Shown: positions 28,660 to 39,218, numbered from the stretch's first letter. The stretch: 64,000 nt of DNA from Marinobacterium arenosum (GCF_019795155.1 NZ_JAILYN010000001.1:124001-188000), one strand, 5' to 3'. Notes: a model not told the origin generated them from the letters alone. Made by a program: numbers and translations.

Positions 28660-29940
28660 ATGAAGATTGAACTGCTGCTGACCGGCAACGAACTGATGAA
28701 TGGCGATGTGATCGACTCCAACTCGTCGATGATCGCCCAGCGCCTGCAGCAGCTCGGCATCGATATCCACCGCAAGGTAACGGTCGGCGACCATCTCGAT
28801 CAGCTGGTCGAGGAGATGGAGCGGCTGTCGCGCTCCGCCGACCTGCTGCTGGTCAACGGCGGTCTCGGCCCGACCCGCGACGACCTGACTGCCGAAGCGC
28901 TGGCCCGCACGCTGGGGGTCGAGCTGGTCGAGCACCCGGACGCGATGGCCCACCTGACCGACTGGTGTGCCCGGCGCGGCGCCACATTGAACGCCGCCAA
29001 CCTGAAGCAGGCACTGCTGCCGGCCGGCGTGCAGGTGGTGCCCAACCCGCGCGGGTCGGCGGTCGGTTTCCGTACCCGCCACAACGACTGCGACATCATC
29101 TGCACCCCGGGGGTACCGAGTGAACTGCGGGAGATGCTCAATCAAACCATTCTGCCGGAGATCGCCGGCCGGGTCGATGACGACCAAGCCAACCTGCTGA
29201 GCCGCTTCCACTGCTTCGGCCAGGGCGAATCCAGCCTGCAGCAGTGGATCAGCAACAAGCTGCCGGACTGGCCGGAGGAGCTGGAGCTGGGCTTCCGCGC
29301 CGGCGCACCGACCCTGGAGGTCAAAGTGCAGGGCCCGGCCCGGCTGGCCGACCTGCACGGCGAATACGTCGCCAAACTGCGCGAATTGATCGGCGATTAC
29401 GTGGTGGCCGAAGATCGCGACAGCCTGGCCGGCAACCTGATCGCCCTGCTGAAAAGCCAGGGTAAGACGCTGACCTGCGCCGAATCCTGCACCGGCGGCC
29501 TGATCGCCTCGATGCTGACCGCCGAAGCCGGCGCCTCGGCGGTGTTCGAAGCCGGCTTCGTCACCTACTCCAACGCCATCAAGCAGCAGCTGCTGGGGGT
29601 CAGTGCGCAAGCGCTGACCGAATTTGGCGCGGTCAGCGACGCGGTGGTGCGGCAGATGGCCGAGGGCGCGTTGCGGGTCAGCGGTGCCGACTACACCATC
29701 GCGGTGTCCGGCATCGCCGGACCGGATGGCGGCAGCGCCGAGAAGCCGGTCGGTACCGTCTGGCTGGCCTGGGGCGATAGCGAGCGGATCGACAGCGCCT
29801 GCCTGTACTACCCATACGCCCGCAAGCTGTTTCAGACCATGGTGGCCGGTGCCGGGCTGGACCTGATCCGGCGCCGCGCCGCCGGCATCAGCAGCGAACC
29901 CCGCTACCTGCAGGAGCGCCGTCCGCCCGCGACACGTTAA
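28660..29940 (+). CDS. cinA: CinA family protein (MoCF domain plus nicotinamide-nucleotide amidase)
   Basis: 426 residues in two domains: an N-terminal molybdopterin-binding-like domain (LLLTGNELMNGDVIDSNS, NGGLGPTRDD), and a C-terminal NMN deamidase domain (TCAESCTGGLIASMLT, VSGIAGPDGGSAEKPVGTVW). It recycles NMN to NaMN in pyridine-nucleotide salvage. Follows the J-domain gene by 33 bases and may share its transcript. Confidence 0.93.
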   Translation: MKIELLLTGNELMNGDVIDSNSSMIAQRLQQLGIDIHRKVTVGDHLDQLVEEMERLSRSADLLLVNGGLGPTRDDLTAEALARTLGVELVEHPDAMAHLTDWCARRGATLNAANLKQALLPAGVQVVPNPRGSAVGFRTRHNDCDIICTPGVPSELREMLNQTILPEIAGRVDDDQANLLSRFHCFGQGESSLQQWISNKLPDWPEELELGFRAGAPTLEVKVQGPARLADLHGEYVAKLRELIGDYVVAEDRDSLAGNLIALLKSQGKTLTCAESCTGGLIASMLTAEAGASAVFEAGFVTYSNAIKQQLLGVSAQALTEFGAVSDAVVRQMAEGALRVSGADYTIAVSGIAGPDGGSAEKPVGTVWLAWGDSERIDSACLYYPYARKLFQTMVAGAGLDLIRRRAAGISSEPRYLQERRPPATR

Positions 29941-29955
29941 CCCGTCAACCCGCCA

Positions 29956-29981
29956 GCCGGGTGAACAGATGTTCGCCCGGC
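29956..29981 (+). terminator. Hairpin after cinA
   Basis: Arms GCCGGGTGAAC (29956-29966) and GTTCGCCCGGC (29971-29981), one G-U pair, 4-base loop, then AAATTCTT. It starts 15 bases after the cinA stop. Confidence 0.6.
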
Positions 29982-30151
29982 AAATTCTTACAAGGCTGCT
30001 ACACTGGTATGACAGGCGCGCTTCAGGGGGCGCTGGCCAGCTCTTTAGACCTTTTCCGCTCAAGCCAGCCGCGGCAAGGACCGCTTTCTTAGCGCCTTTC
30101 GTATGAGTAATTCTTACTTTCCCGCCACCGCAATACGTGGATAATAACCTG

Positions 30152-30484
30152 ATGTTCAGCAATCGCCCGACAAAAGCTCAGCTGCGCCATGAGCATGAGC
30201 AACAGATCAAAGAGTTTCTTGCCCACGGCGGCAAGATTCAGCAGGTGAAGATGGGCGCCACCGGCCTGGTCGATGGCAAGTACAATACCCGCAATATCCA
30301 GATCAATCCCGCCAAACAGCAGCGCACGCCGATTCCGGAAGTGGTCGCGGCAATCGATTCCCGTCGTGGCAGTCGCAGCAAAAACCGCCCGAAACCGGTC
30401 ACGTCCAGGCATCATCAACGACGCCAGAAGGTGATCTACGACGACTTCGGCGAACCGTTGCGCACCGTCTGGGTCGACGAATAA
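30152..30484 (+). CDS. Small basic hypothetical protein
   Basis: 110 residues, strongly basic in the middle (SRRGSRSKNRPKPVTSRHHQ). The helical N-terminal part EHEQQIKEFLAHGGKIQQV recalls the EFLxRGGKVQ stretch of the RNA-polymerase-binding regulator SutA, but the match is short. The C-terminus VIYDDFGEPLRTVWVDE is distinctive. A GTG at 30137 is an alternative start; neither has a clear ribosome site. Possibly nucleic-acid binding (inference only). Confidence 0.6.
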   Translation: MFSNRPTKAQLRHEHEQQIKEFLAHGGKIQQVKMGATGLVDGKYNTRNIQINPAKQQRTPIPEVVAAIDSRRGSRSKNRPKPVTSRHHQRRQKVIYDDFGEPLRTVWVDE

Positions 30485-30500
30485 TCGTTAACGCCCACCG

Positions 30501-31700
30501 CTACCCCTGGTAACGCAACGCCTCGATAGGATTCAGCGAAGCAGCCCGTTGTGCCGGCCGGACGCCGGCCAGGGCGCCGATCAGCGTCGACAGCCCCAAC
30601 GCCAGCAACACCACCCCGGGCGTCAGGCTTAACGGCAGCGCCGGCCACAACAGATGCACCAGGCCGATCAACATCGACGTCAACAGCACGCCGATAAGTC
30701 CACCCACCAGTGCCAGGGCCACCGCTTCGGCCAGGAACAGGTTGCGAATCTGGCCGGCACTGAACCCCAGCGCCCGCAGCAGACCGATCTCACCCGTCCG
30801 TTCGGTGGTGGTGATCAGCATGATACTCAGAATACCGACCGCCCCGACCAGCAACGAGATCGCCCCAAGCCCCCCTGCTGCGTATTTGACCATCCGTAAG
30901 ATTTTGTCGAGGGTACTGAGTACTTCGTCCTGGGTGATCAGGGTGAAATCCTCGACCCGGTGCCGGGCGATCAGCACCCGCCGGATCCGCTCGCTGATTT
31001 CGGCCACCGGCAGGTTGGCGGCGTACACCACATCCAACTCCATCAGACTATCCCGGTTGAACAGCTGCAGCCCCCGTGCCACCGGAATATAGACGGTGTC
31101 GTCCAGGTCGGTGCCCATAAACTGGCCCTTCGACCTCAACACGCCAGCCACCCGGTAGCGACTGCCGCCAATGCCCAGATACTGGCCCAGCGCCGGCCCC
31201 TCGCCAAACAGCTCCTGGCGCACCCGGCTGCCGAGCACCACAAAGGCGCGCGGGTTTTCCAGCGGGTCGTCCGGCAGGAAGCGCCCTTGTGCCACCTGTA
31301 GCCGCCATACCTGCTGAGCTTCCGCGGTAATACCGGCCACGTTGGCGTAGCGGGCCCGACCGCCGTGGGTCAGCCGGGCGGTGCCAAACACCACCGGCAG
31401 TACCTGACGGACCCCGGCCACCTGCCGCAATGCATGGCTGTCCTGCAGCGACAGCGGCCGCAAGGTATTGAGGATACCGCCGATACCGAAAGTTTCCGTC
31501 TTGCCCGGGGTGATCGCCACGATATGGCTGCCGAACTGGGTAAATTCGCTCATGATGTAATTGCGCAGCCCCTCACCCAACGCGCTCAGCAGGCAGACCG
31601 CGCTGATACCGATCGTCATGCCGAGCAGGGTCAGCAGCGAGCGGGTCCGCTGGGCCAGCAACGCCCGGCTGAGCCAGCGCAGACTATCGAGAAAACTCAT
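30501..31700 (-). CDS. MacB-like ABC transporter permease (second)
   Basis: 399-residue FtsX/MacB-type permease: one N-terminal membrane helix (SLLTLLGMTIGISAVCLLSAL), a large periplasmic domain (about residues 50-270), then three membrane helices and the C-terminal RPAQRAASLNPIEALRYQG motif. It lacks the fused ATPase of MacB. Last gene of a four-gene operon; its ATG overlaps the preceding stop by four bases. Such systems move substrate from the periplasm with the help of an adaptor and a TolC-like channel. Confidence 0.88.
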   Translation of the reverse strand: MSFLDSLRWLSRALLAQRTRSLLTLLGMTIGISAVCLLSALGEGLRNYIMSEFTQFGSHIVAITPGKTETFGIGGILNTLRPLSLQDSHALRQVAGVRQVLPVVFGTARLTHGGRARYANVAGITAEAQQVWRLQVAQGRFLPDDPLENPRAFVVLGSRVRQELFGEGPALGQYLGIGGSRYRVAGVLRSKGQFMGTDLDDTVYIPVARGLQLFNRDSLMELDVVYAANLPVAEISERIRRVLIARHRVEDFTLITQDEVLSTLDKILRMVKYAAGGLGAISLLVGAVGILSIMLITTTERTGEIGLLRALGFSAGQIRNLFLAEAVALALVGGLIGVLLTSMLIGLVHLLWPALPLSLTPGVVLLALGLSTLIGALAGVRPAQRAASLNPIEALRYQG

Positions 31701-32908
31701 CGCGGCTCTCCCCGCATGGCCCTTACCGGATCCAAACCTGCTGCCTTATTGGCCGGGTACCATGAAAACAACAGGCCACAGCCGATGGCGATCAGTGCTG
31801 CCGCCAGCTCCGCCCACCAGGGCGCCGCCAGCGGGAAGTCGGGAAACAGCCGCAGGGCAAGCGCCACCACCGCCTCGCCGACGGCGATGCCGATCAACGT
31901 ACCGACCGCCGCAAGCATCAGGGCTTCACCGATAAACAGCTGGCGCACCGCTGCGCCGCTGGCGCCCAACGCCTTCAACAGGCCGATCTCGGCACGCCGC
32001 TGACTGACTGAGATCAGGCTGATATTCATGATCAGCACCCCGGCCACGATCAGGCTGATCGAGGCGATAGCGGCGACCGCCGCAGTCAGCGTGGTAAGGA
32101 TCTCGTTGAAGGCACTGAGCACCGAGTCCTGGCTGATCAGGGTGACGTCGTCCTCCCCTTCGTGACGCCGGCGGATGGTCTGGCGTACCCGATCCTTGAT
32201 CAGTTCCTGCGAGACCTGCGGTTTCATCTCCAGCAGGACCCGAAACAGGCCGGGCGAGTTGAACAGCGCCTCCGCCGAACGCAGCGGAATGATCGCCATA
32301 TCACGCATATCCAGCCCCAGCGACTCGCCACGCTCGGCCAGCACACCGACCACCCGGTAGCGGTAGTCGCCGATGCGCAGCCACTGGTTGATCGGGTTGG
32401 CATTGCCGAACAGTTCCCGCTTCAGGCGGGCCCCCAACACGCAGACCGGCGCTGCCAGGCTGGCGGCATCGGCCGGCAGCCCCTGGCCCAGCGACAGGCT
32501 GAGCCGCCGGACAGGGAAGAAATCGGCGTTGGTGCCGATGGTGATCACATCACGGGCGAAACTGCGGTAGCTGACCCGGCCAGTGCCGGCGATGATCGGT
32601 GCGAAACGGCTGATACCGGGTAACTGCCCCAGTGCCTCGGCATCGGCGATGGTCAGGTCGCGCGGCGTGGTGCCGTAGATCGGCGGCGCACCGCCGGTGG
32701 TCTCTGTGCGACCCGGCAGCACGATCAGCAACTGGTTGCCGAGCGAGCTGAACTCCTGCTCGACATAGCGGCGGGCCCCCTCGCCAAGGCTGGTCAGCAT
32801 GATCACCGAAGCGACACCGACCGTAATCGACAGCAGCAACAGGCCGGTGCGCAGCCGGTGGCGACGTAGCAGTTGCAGGTTGAAGTGAAGCTGATCGACC
32901 AGTTTCAT
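31697..32908 (-). CDS. MacB-like ABC transporter permease (first)
   Basis: 403 residues with the same topology as its neighbour: N-terminal helix GLLLLSITVGVASVIMLTSL, periplasmic domain, three C-terminal helices, ending PANKAAGLDPVRAMRGEPR. The two permeases are clearly diverged paralogues, so a heterodimer is likely. The ATPase gene overlaps by four bases upstream. Confidence 0.88.
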   Translation of the reverse strand: MKLVDQLHFNLQLLRRHRLRTGLLLLSITVGVASVIMLTSLGEGARRYVEQEFSSLGNQLLIVLPGRTETTGGAPPIYGTTPRDLTIADAEALGQLPGISRFAPIIAGTGRVSYRSFARDVITIGTNADFFPVRRLSLSLGQGLPADAASLAAPVCVLGARLKRELFGNANPINQWLRIGDYRYRVVGVLAERGESLGLDMRDMAIIPLRSAEALFNSPGLFRVLLEMKPQVSQELIKDRVRQTIRRRHEGEDDVTLISQDSVLSAFNEILTTLTAAVAAIASISLIVAGVLIMNISLISVSQRRAEIGLLKALGASGAAVRQLFIGEALMLAAVGTLIGIAVGEAVVALALRLFPDFPLAAPWWAELAAALIAIGCGLLFSWYPANKAAGLDPVRAMRGEPR

Positions 32909-33579
32909 AAGGTTGTGTCGCTGACAATGCGGCCATCGACCATCTGCAATCGGCGCCGGGCACGGTCGGATAGCGTCGGGTCGTGGGTTACCAGTAGCAG
33001 CGTCATGCCATCCCGGTTGAGCGCCTCCAGCAGCTCGATCACCTCCCGACCGGACTTCTGATCGAGATTGCCGGTCGGCTCGTCGGCCAGCAACAGAGCC
33101 GGCTGCAATACGATCGCCCGGGCGATCGCCACCCGCTGCATCTGGCCGCCGGACAGCTGGTTGGGCCGCTGGCCGGCCTGTTTAGCAAGACCGACCTGTG
33201 CCAGCACCCGGTCCACCCGCTGGCGGCGTTCCGCACGGGACCGCTCCGCCAGCAACAGCGGCAGTTCGATATTCTCGTAGCAGCTCAGCCGGGGGATAAG
33301 GTGGAAAGCCTGGAAGATGAAACCGATATGGGCGCGGCGCAACGCGGCGCGCTGCTCCTCCGTCAGTTGTTCGGTGGCCTGGCCATTGAGCAGGTAGCGG
33401 CCCTGATCCGGCCGGTCAAGCAGGCCGACCATATTCAACAGCGTCGACTTGCCGGAGCCGGACGGCCCGGTGATGGCGATATACTCGCCGGCCTCGATCG
33501 ACAGGTCGACTTGATCGAGGGCGTGTAGTGGTTTGCCGCCTAGCAGGTAGGTCTTGTCCAGCTGTTGTAATTCAATCAT
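32905..33579 (-). CDS. ABC transporter ATP-binding protein (MacB/LolD type)
   Basis: 224-residue ATPase: Walker [11 protein letters not shown]-loop FQAFHLIP, signature [15 protein letters not shown], Walker [10 protein letters not shown] and the H-loop LLVTHDPTL. It energises the two permeases encoded downstream. Overlaps the adaptor gene by eight bases and the first permease by four. Confidence 0.93.
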   Translation of the reverse strand: MIELQQLDKTYLLGGKPLHALDQVDLSIEAGEYIAITGPSGSGKSTLLNMVGLLDRPDQGRYLLNGQATEQLTEEQRAALRRAHIGFIFQAFHLIPRLSCYENIELPLLLAERSRAERRQRVDRVLAQVGLAKQAGQRPNQLSGGQMQRVAIARAIVLQPALLLADEPTGNLDQKSGREVIELLEALNRDGMTLLLVTHDPTLSDRARRRLQMVDGRIVSDTTL

Positions 33580-34699
33580 CGGGAACCACCCGGGCGCCCG
33601 CCCGTACCTCCTCCCGGCCCAGCGAGGTCACCACCCGGTCGCCCGGCTGCAAGCCGTCCAGTACCTCGGTATAACGCCAGTTACTGATCCCCGGCTTGAT
33701 CGTTCGACGTTCAAGCGCCTCGCCCGCTTGGTATAGCAGTACCGAATCCTGCTCAAGTACGGCCTCGGTCGGCACCCGCAACGTTTCCGGGTGGCTCTGC
33801 AACACGATCTCGACATCGGCACTGTAACCGGCAAACAGCGGGATCGAAGGGACCGAAGCGAACTCTACCTCAACCGCGACGGTACGGGCCTGCTTCTCCA
33901 GATCGAGCACATAGGGCGCGATACGGCGTAACCGGCCGGGGAAACTACGCTCCGGATAAGCATCGAAACTGATCCGCACCGGCAGGCCGACCTTCAACAG
34001 GCCGGCGTCCACCTCGTCGATCGGCGCCTCCACGTAATGGCAGTCGTCGGTCAGCAGGTCGATCGCCGGCGGCGTGGCGACACCCGGCGGCGACGGTGTG
34101 GCGTACTCGCCCACCTCGCCCTTCACTTCGGCGACGATACCGGCAAAGGGTGCCCGCAAGCGGGTTTTCTCCAGTTCCGCCTGCACCACCCCGATCGCCG
34201 CCTCGGCTTCGCGGCGACGCGCCTCGGCCGCCGCGCAGGAGGTGGTGGCCGCTGCCGCCTCCGAACGGGCCTGATCGACCGATTCGTCCGACGCCAGCCG
34301 CTTATCCGCCAGTCGGCGCTGCCGTTCAGCCTCCCGACGCAGGTTGCTGGCGCGGATACAGACCACCTGATGCTCCAGGCCGGCGGTTTCCGCCGCCAGC
34401 CGCGCCTGCAGTTGCCGGGCCAGCAGATCCTCGTTCCACAGGGTCATCAATACCGTATCGGCCTCGACATGATCGCCCTCATGCACCGCCAGGTTGGCGA
34501 TCTGGCCGCCGATCGGCAGCGACAGCTTGGCCCGCTGGCAGGCTTGTACGGTGCCGGCCCGGGTGTTGGCCACGGTACTCTCCACCAAACCGCGTTCCAC
34601 CGACACGACGCTGACCCGCACCGGCTCCGGACGGGTTAGCCACCAGAACAGGCCTGCCGGCACCGCCAACAGGATAATCCATAGCGTCCATCGGGCCAT
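33572..34699 (-). CDS. Periplasmic adaptor (HlyD/MacA-type membrane fusion protein)
   Basis: 375 residues: an N-terminal anchor helix (TLWIILLAVPAGLFWWL), lipoyl half-motifs (GGQIANLAVHEGDHV and APFAGIVAEVKGEVGEY) flanking a coiled-coil hairpin rich in Glu/Arg/Ala, then a beta-barrel. It bridges the ABC permeases to an outer-membrane channel that is not encoded here. Start at ATG 34699 after AGGAGG; a longer start at 34768 precedes the anchor. First gene of the operon. Confidence 0.88.
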   Translation of the reverse strand: MARWTLWIILLAVPAGLFWWLTRPEPVRVSVVSVERGLVESTVANTRAGTVQACQRAKLSLPIGGQIANLAVHEGDHVEADTVLMTLWNEDLLARQLQARLAAETAGLEHQVVCIRASNLRREAERQRRLADKRLASDESVDQARSEAAAATTSCAAAEARRREAEAAIGVVQAELEKTRLRAPFAGIVAEVKGEVGEYATPSPPGVATPPAIDLLTDDCHYVEAPIDEVDAGLLKVGLPVRISFDAYPERSFPGRLRRIAPYVLDLEKQARTVAVEVEFASVPSIPLFAGYSADVEIVLQSHPETLRVPTEAVLEQDSVLLYQAGEALERRTIKPGISNWRYTEVLDGLQPGDRVVTSLGREEVRAGARVVPDD

Positions 34700-34895
34700 G
34701 CGCCACTCGCCTCCTGTCCGATGCTGATAACCGACGGGTAGATCTTTATCAGTGTAATCGGTGCCCATAGGTTTGCCGGCTAACCATCAGCGATCTGCCA
34801 ACAGCCTGTCGGTGTTGACTGAACGCCAGTAGAGCAGCACTCAGTCCGACCGGCTGCTAGGCTTTAAGCGCCTGCCCGGTACGAGGAAATGCAGC

Positions 34896-35570
34896 ATGTG
34901 CGGCCGCTACAACATCATCGACGACCCGTTCGTTCGGGAGTTGTTGAAAGCCCTGAAGGTAAAAGGACGGCTAGAGACCCGCTACAACATCGCCCCGACT
35001 GAGATGGTGCCGGTAGTCCGCCAGTGCAATCACAGCCGTGAGCTTTGCACCATGCGTTGGTGGCTGGTGCCCGGCTGGGCCGAGCAGCCGGACACCCGCT
35101 ACTCGATGTTCAACGCCCGCGCCGAAACCCTGACCGAGAGCCCGGCGTTCCGCCACCCGTTCAAGTCCCAACGCTGCATCCTGCCGGCCAGCAGTTTTAT
35201 CGAATGGCATCCGGACGATGGCGGCAAGCAACCCTACGAGATCAGCGGCTGCGACGGCGCACTGGCCTTCGCCGGCCTCTGGGACAGCTGGGGCGAAGGC
35301 GAGGAAGCGTTCGACTCCTGCACGCTGATCACCAGCGACGCGGCGCCGGCATTACGCCATATCCATAACCGTCAACCGGCGATGCTGCCGGCAGATTGCT
35401 TCGACCGCTGGCTCGACCCGGCCCTAGAGGGTCGCGACCTGCTGCCGTTGTTGCTGCCGGGGTTGCCGGGCGATCTGCGGGTCCGGCCGGTCGACCGGGC
35501 GATCAACAACAGCCATAACAAGCGCCCGCCGCAGGCCACCGGCACGAGCGAGATACTGTCAGAACAATAG
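34896..35570 (+). CDS. SRAP/YedK family abasic-site DNA-protein crosslink protein
   Basis: 224-residue SOS-response-associated peptidase family member (E. coli YedK, human HMCES). Cys2, exposed after removal of Met1, forms a thiazolidine with abasic sites in single-stranded DNA. Also visible: the YNIAPT loop, FNARAET (Asn/Arg contacts), ASSFIEWH with the catalytic Glu, and HNRQPAML with the active-site His. GAGGAA precedes the start; Cys2 fixes it exactly. No LexA box recognised in the 195-base upstream region. Confidence 0.93.
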   Translation: MCGRYNIIDDPFVRELLKALKVKGRLETRYNIAPTEMVPVVRQCNHSRELCTMRWWLVPGWAEQPDTRYSMFNARAETLTESPAFRHPFKSQRCILPASSFIEWHPDDGGKQPYEISGCDGALAFAGLWDSWGEGEEAFDSCTLITSDAAPALRHIHNRQPAMLPADCFDRWLDPALEGRDLLPLLLPGLPGDLRVRPVDRAINNSHNKRPPQATGTSEILSEQ

Positions 35571-35698
35571 CGGCCGGCCTGCGGCAACAGAGCAACAGTC
35601 GGCCGAACACAGCGTTGATGGCGGTCAGTGTTCTGTCATCGTGCTGGGCTACAGTAATCAGCAGATAAGCACCATTCGCCATCATCAGGAGCACACCG

Positions 35699-38440
35699 AT
35701 GAGCGGACCCGATTGCGCTGCCACCGGCCTGCCGGAAAATCTCCATGCCCAGGAGGCCGAAGCGGTCTTTGCCGCGCTGGATAGCAGCGAGCATGGCTTG
35801 TCCCCGGAGGCGGTGGCCGAACGGCAGGCCCGCCACGGCGCCAACGCCCTGCCCAGCGCACCGCCGACACCCGGCTGGAAACGGCTGCTGCGCCAGTTTC
35901 ACAATGTGCTGATCTACGTGTTGCTGGCCAGCGCACTGGTCAGCCTGCTGCTGCAGCACTACGTCGACAGCGGGGTGATCTTTGCCGTGGTGGTGATCAA
36001 TGCGCTGGTCGGCTTCATCCAGGAGGGCAAGGCCGAGGCGGCGTTGCGCGCGATCCTGTCGATGGCTCGAACCCACTGCATGGTGGTGCGCGACGGCGCA
36101 TTGATCAGCATCGACAGCACCGAGCTGGTGCCGGGCGATATCGTCTTCCTGCAGGCCGGCGACCGGGTACCGGCCGACCTGCGGCTGTTCTACTGCAAGG
36201 ACCTGCGTTGCGACGAGTCGGCACTTACCGGCGAATCCCAGCCGGTCGGCAAGCGAACCGACCGGTTGGCAGCTGAGATCCCCCTCGCCGAGCGCAAGAA
36301 CATGGCCTATATGGGCACGCTGACCACCTACGGCACCGCGCGCGGCATCGTCTGCGGCACCGGCCTCAATACCGAGATCGGCACCATCAGCGAATTGGTA
36401 CAGCGTGCCCGGCTGCCGGAAACGCCGCTGCAGAAGCAACTGAAGCGGTTCGCCCACCAACTCTGCATCGGCATCCTGATGCTGTCGCTAGCATCGATGC
36501 TGTTCGGCATCCTGTTACACGACTACCGAATCGACGAGATGTTCCAGGCGGCGATCGGTATCGCAGTGGCGTCCATCCCCGAGGGGCTGCCGGCAATCGT
36601 CACCATCGCGCTGGCAATTGGGGTGCAGCGGATGGCCCGCAACCGAGCTCTGGTTCGCCGGCTGCCCAGCGTCGAGGTGCTGGGCTCGATCGATGTGATC
36701 TGCTCCGACAAGACCGGCACCCTGACCACCAACGCCATGACCGCGCGGGAGCTGGTCAACAGCGCCGGCCATTACAGCATCAGCGGCGAAGGCTACCGGC
36801 CGGCAGGCGGGTTCCGAGATCGGCACAGCCAGGCGTTGGTGGAGCCGAGTCAGGACAGCCTGTTGAACCGCAGCTGCCTGATCGCCCTGCTGTGCAACGA
36901 CGCCAACCTGACCGAGAGCAATGACGACTGGGAACTGCATGGCGACCCCACCGAGGGTGCCCTGCTGGTGCTGGCGATGAAACATGGCCTCAGTCTCGAC
37001 GCCTGTAAACGCGCTTGGCCACGGATCGATGAACTGCCATTCGAAACCGAGCGACGTTACATGGCCACCCTGCATCACGACGCCGAGGGGCACCGGTTGC
37101 TGGCGGTTAAGGGGGCTCCCGACCGGATTTTGCAATACTGCGAACGGCAGTTGACCGACAACGGCAGCGAACCGCTGAACGCCGATTACTGGCAGCAGAC
37201 GCTGCATGAATTGGCTGCCCGGGGGATGCGGGTGATGGCGCTGGCTGAAAAAACGGTCCCCGACAGGGTAACCGCGCTGAGCCATGGTATCGTCGAAAAC
37301 GGGCTGACCCTGGTCGCCCTGGTCGGTATCAGCGATCCGCCGCGCGCCGAGGCGATCGACAGCATCCGTCAGTGCCACGCCGCCGGCATCACCGTCAAGA
37401 TGATTACCGGCGACAACCCGGTCACCGCTTCGGCGATCGGTAGCGAGCTGGGGTTGAACGCCGGGCGGGTGCTGAGCGGTAGCGAGCTGGACCGGCTGAA
37501 CCCCGCCGAACTCAACCAGGCGGTCGAGCAGGTCGACCTGTTCGCCCGCACCAGCCCGGCCAACAAATTGCAGCTGGTCAACGCCCTGCAGCAAACCGGT
37601 CATGTGGTGGCGATGACCGGCGACGGGGTCAACGACGCGCCGGCGCTGCGCCAGGCGAATATCGGCGTAGCGATGGGCAAGAAAGGTACCGACGCCGCCA
37701 AGGAGGCCTCCGATATCGTGCTGACCGACGATAATTTCAGCACCATCGCCAAAGCGGTTATCGAGGGCCGTACCGTCTATGACAATATCGTCAAATCGAT
37801 CATGTTTATCCTGCCCACCAACGTGGCCCAGGCCTCGGTGATCATCGCCGCGATCATCGGTGGCCGGATGCTGCCGATCACCCCGGCCCAGATCCTGTGG
37901 GTCAACATGGTGACCGCGGTCACCCTGGCTCTGGCACTGGCCTTCGAACCCCCAGAACCGAACATCATGCAGCGGCCGCCCCGGCCCCGCGACCAGGGGC
38001 TGATCACCCCGCCGCTGCTGAGCCGGATGTTACTGGTCGGGTTGACCACGGCAGCCATCGTGTTCTGGCTGTTCACCCACTACCGCAACGGCGGCGCCGG
38101 TATAGAGCAGGCCCGGACAGTGGCGGTGAACGCGCTGGTGATGATCGAAGCGGTCTATCTGCTGAACTGCCGATTGCTCAGCCGTACCATCTTCACCACG
38201 GCGATCTTCCGCGGTGCCTGGCCGTCGCTGCTGGCGATCGCCGGGGTACTGCTGCTCCAGCTGGGATATACCTATCTGCCCGTTTCACAAAGGATTTTCG
38301 GTCTAGCGGGGCTCGGTCCGCTGGACTGGCTGCTGATAGTGACGGTGGCGCTGCCGATCCTGCTGCTGGTCGAGCTGGAGAAATTGCTGTGGCGGTTGGT
38401 GGGTGATAACCGTAAGGCCAAATCGGCTGAGGCCCGATAA
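35699..38440 (+). CDS. P2-type cation-transporting ATPase
   Basis: 913-residue P-type ATPase with the order actuator (ALTGESQPV), TM4 PEGLPAIVT (Pro294-Glu295), phosphorylation site DKTGTLT (Asp337), nucleotide domain KGAPDRIL, and hinge [11 protein letters not shown]; about ten membrane helices. It resembles Ca2+/Na+ pumps (PMR1/SERCA type). In TM6 the Ca2+-site sequence NxxxD reads NMVTA (Asn736 to Ala740), so the usual acidic ligand is missing and the ion is uncertain. CAGGAG precedes the ATG. Confidence 0.9.
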   Translation: MSGPDCAATGLPENLHAQEAEAVFAALDSSEHGLSPEAVAERQARHGANALPSAPPTPGWKRLLRQFHNVLIYVLLASALVSLLLQHYVDSGVIFAVVVINALVGFIQEGKAEAALRAILSMARTHCMVVRDGALISIDSTELVPGDIVFLQAGDRVPADLRLFYCKDLRCDESALTGESQPVGKRTDRLAAEIPLAERKNMAYMGTLTTYGTARGIVCGTGLNTEIGTISELVQRARLPETPLQKQLKRFAHQLCIGILMLSLASMLFGILLHDYRIDEMFQAAIGIAVASIPEGLPAIVTIALAIGVQRMARNRALVRRLPSVEVLGSIDVICSDKTGTLTTNAMTARELVNSAGHYSISGEGYRPAGGFRDRHSQALVEPSQDSLLNRSCLIALLCNDANLTESNDDWELHGDPTEGALLVLAMKHGLSLDACKRAWPRIDELPFETERRYMATLHHDAEGHRLLAVKGAPDRILQYCERQLTDNGSEPLNADYWQQTLHELAARGMRVMALAEKTVPDRVTALSHGIVENGLTLVALVGISDPPRAEAIDSIRQCHAAGITVKMITGDNPVTASAIGSELGLNAGRVLSGSELDRLNPAELNQAVEQVDLFARTSPANKLQLVNALQQTGHVVAMTGDGVNDAPALRQANIGVAMGKKGTDAAKEASDIVLTDDNFSTIAKAVIEGRTVYDNIVKSIMFILPTNVAQASVIIAAIIGGRMLPITPAQILWVNMVTAVTLALALAFEPPEPNIMQRPPRPRDQGLITPPLLSRMLLVGLTTAAIVFWLFTHYRNGGAGIEQARTVAVNALVMIEAVYLLNCRLLSRTIFTTAIFRGAWPSLLAIAGVLLLQLGYTYLPVSQRIFGLAGLGPLDWLLIVTVALPILLLVELEKLLWRLVGDNRKAKSAEAR

Positions 38441-38469
38441 GGGCCTCAGCCAAGCTCCGGACCGGAGCT
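38427..38469. repeat. Two hairpins at the 3' end of the P-type ATPase gene
   Basis: CTGAGGCCC (38427-38435) pairs with GGGCCTCAG (38441-38449), spanning the stop codon. Directly after it is a near-perfect palindrome AGCTCCGG-A-CCGGAGCT (38453-38469). There is no T-run. Possibly a transcript-end structure between convergent genes. Confidence 0.45.
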
Positions 38470-38558
38470 CAGGCTACCGGCTACGACACTGGGCGACGCT
38501 CGTCAAAGAGGTTTCTGAAGGGCCGCTTATCTTGCGCCGCATCTGCCCCGGCCGGCCG

Positions 38559-39218
38559 CTAAGCCGCCGCCCGCACCTCGCACAGATCCGCCAGGTCGAT
38601 AATCGTCAGATGCCCGGTGGTGAACGCGCCTGTATCTATATAGTTCACATTGCCCAGACGCATCGGCTCCGATACCGGGGTATGGCCGCAGATCACCGCG
38701 TCGATCCCCCGCACCGGGTTACAACGCCGCTCGCTAACCCGCCTGCGGGCCCAGGTCATGGTCTTGATATCGCCGGCTTCCACCCCGGCCCAGTCGTCAC
38801 CCGGAACTTCGGCATGAACGATCCCCACATGACCGGCGGCGCTCTCCAGTTCGATGGCGCAGGGCAACCATTTATCGAGCATCTGGGCCAGCGCCTTCAG
38901 CTCTTCCATGTTCTCCTTGGCCATCCAACCGCCGCCATTCCACAGCCAGAGGTCGATACTGCCGTCACGCAGCAACGCATCGAACATCATCTCCTCGTGG
39001 TTGCCGCGCACCGCCCAGAACCAGGGCTCGAACATCATCCCCATGCATTTCATCGAGTCCGGCCCCCGGTCGATCAGGTCGCCCACCGAGAATAGTCGGT
39101 CAGCATCCGGGTTGAAGCCGATCTGTCTCAACTTGCGCAGCAGCAGCGTAAAATGCCCGTGCAGGTCGCCAACCGCGAAGTCATGACCTCGCTTGTTTCG
39201 TTCGAACCTCTGCAACAT
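38559..39218 (-). CDS. PrpA/PphA-like serine/threonine protein phosphatase
   Basis: 219-residue metallophosphoesterase of the lambda-phosphatase group: FAVGDLHGHF, GDLIDRGPDS, RGNHEEM and CGHTPV carry the two-metal ligands. The relatives PphA/PphB dephosphorylate proteins in heat-shock and envelope stress signalling. Start at ATG 39218, nine bases after GGGAGG; upstream in-frame ATGs lack conservation. Divergent from egtB. Confidence 0.87.
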   Translation of the reverse strand: MLQRFERNKRGHDFAVGDLHGHFTLLLRKLRQIGFNPDADRLFSVGDLIDRGPDSMKCMGMMFEPWFWAVRGNHEEMMFDALLRDGSIDLWLWNGGGWMAKENMEELKALAQMLDKWLPCAIELESAAGHVGIVHAEVPGDDWAGVEAGDIKTMTWARRRVSERRCNPVRGIDAVICGHTPVSEPMRLGNVNYIDTGAFTTGHLTIIDLADLCEVRAAA

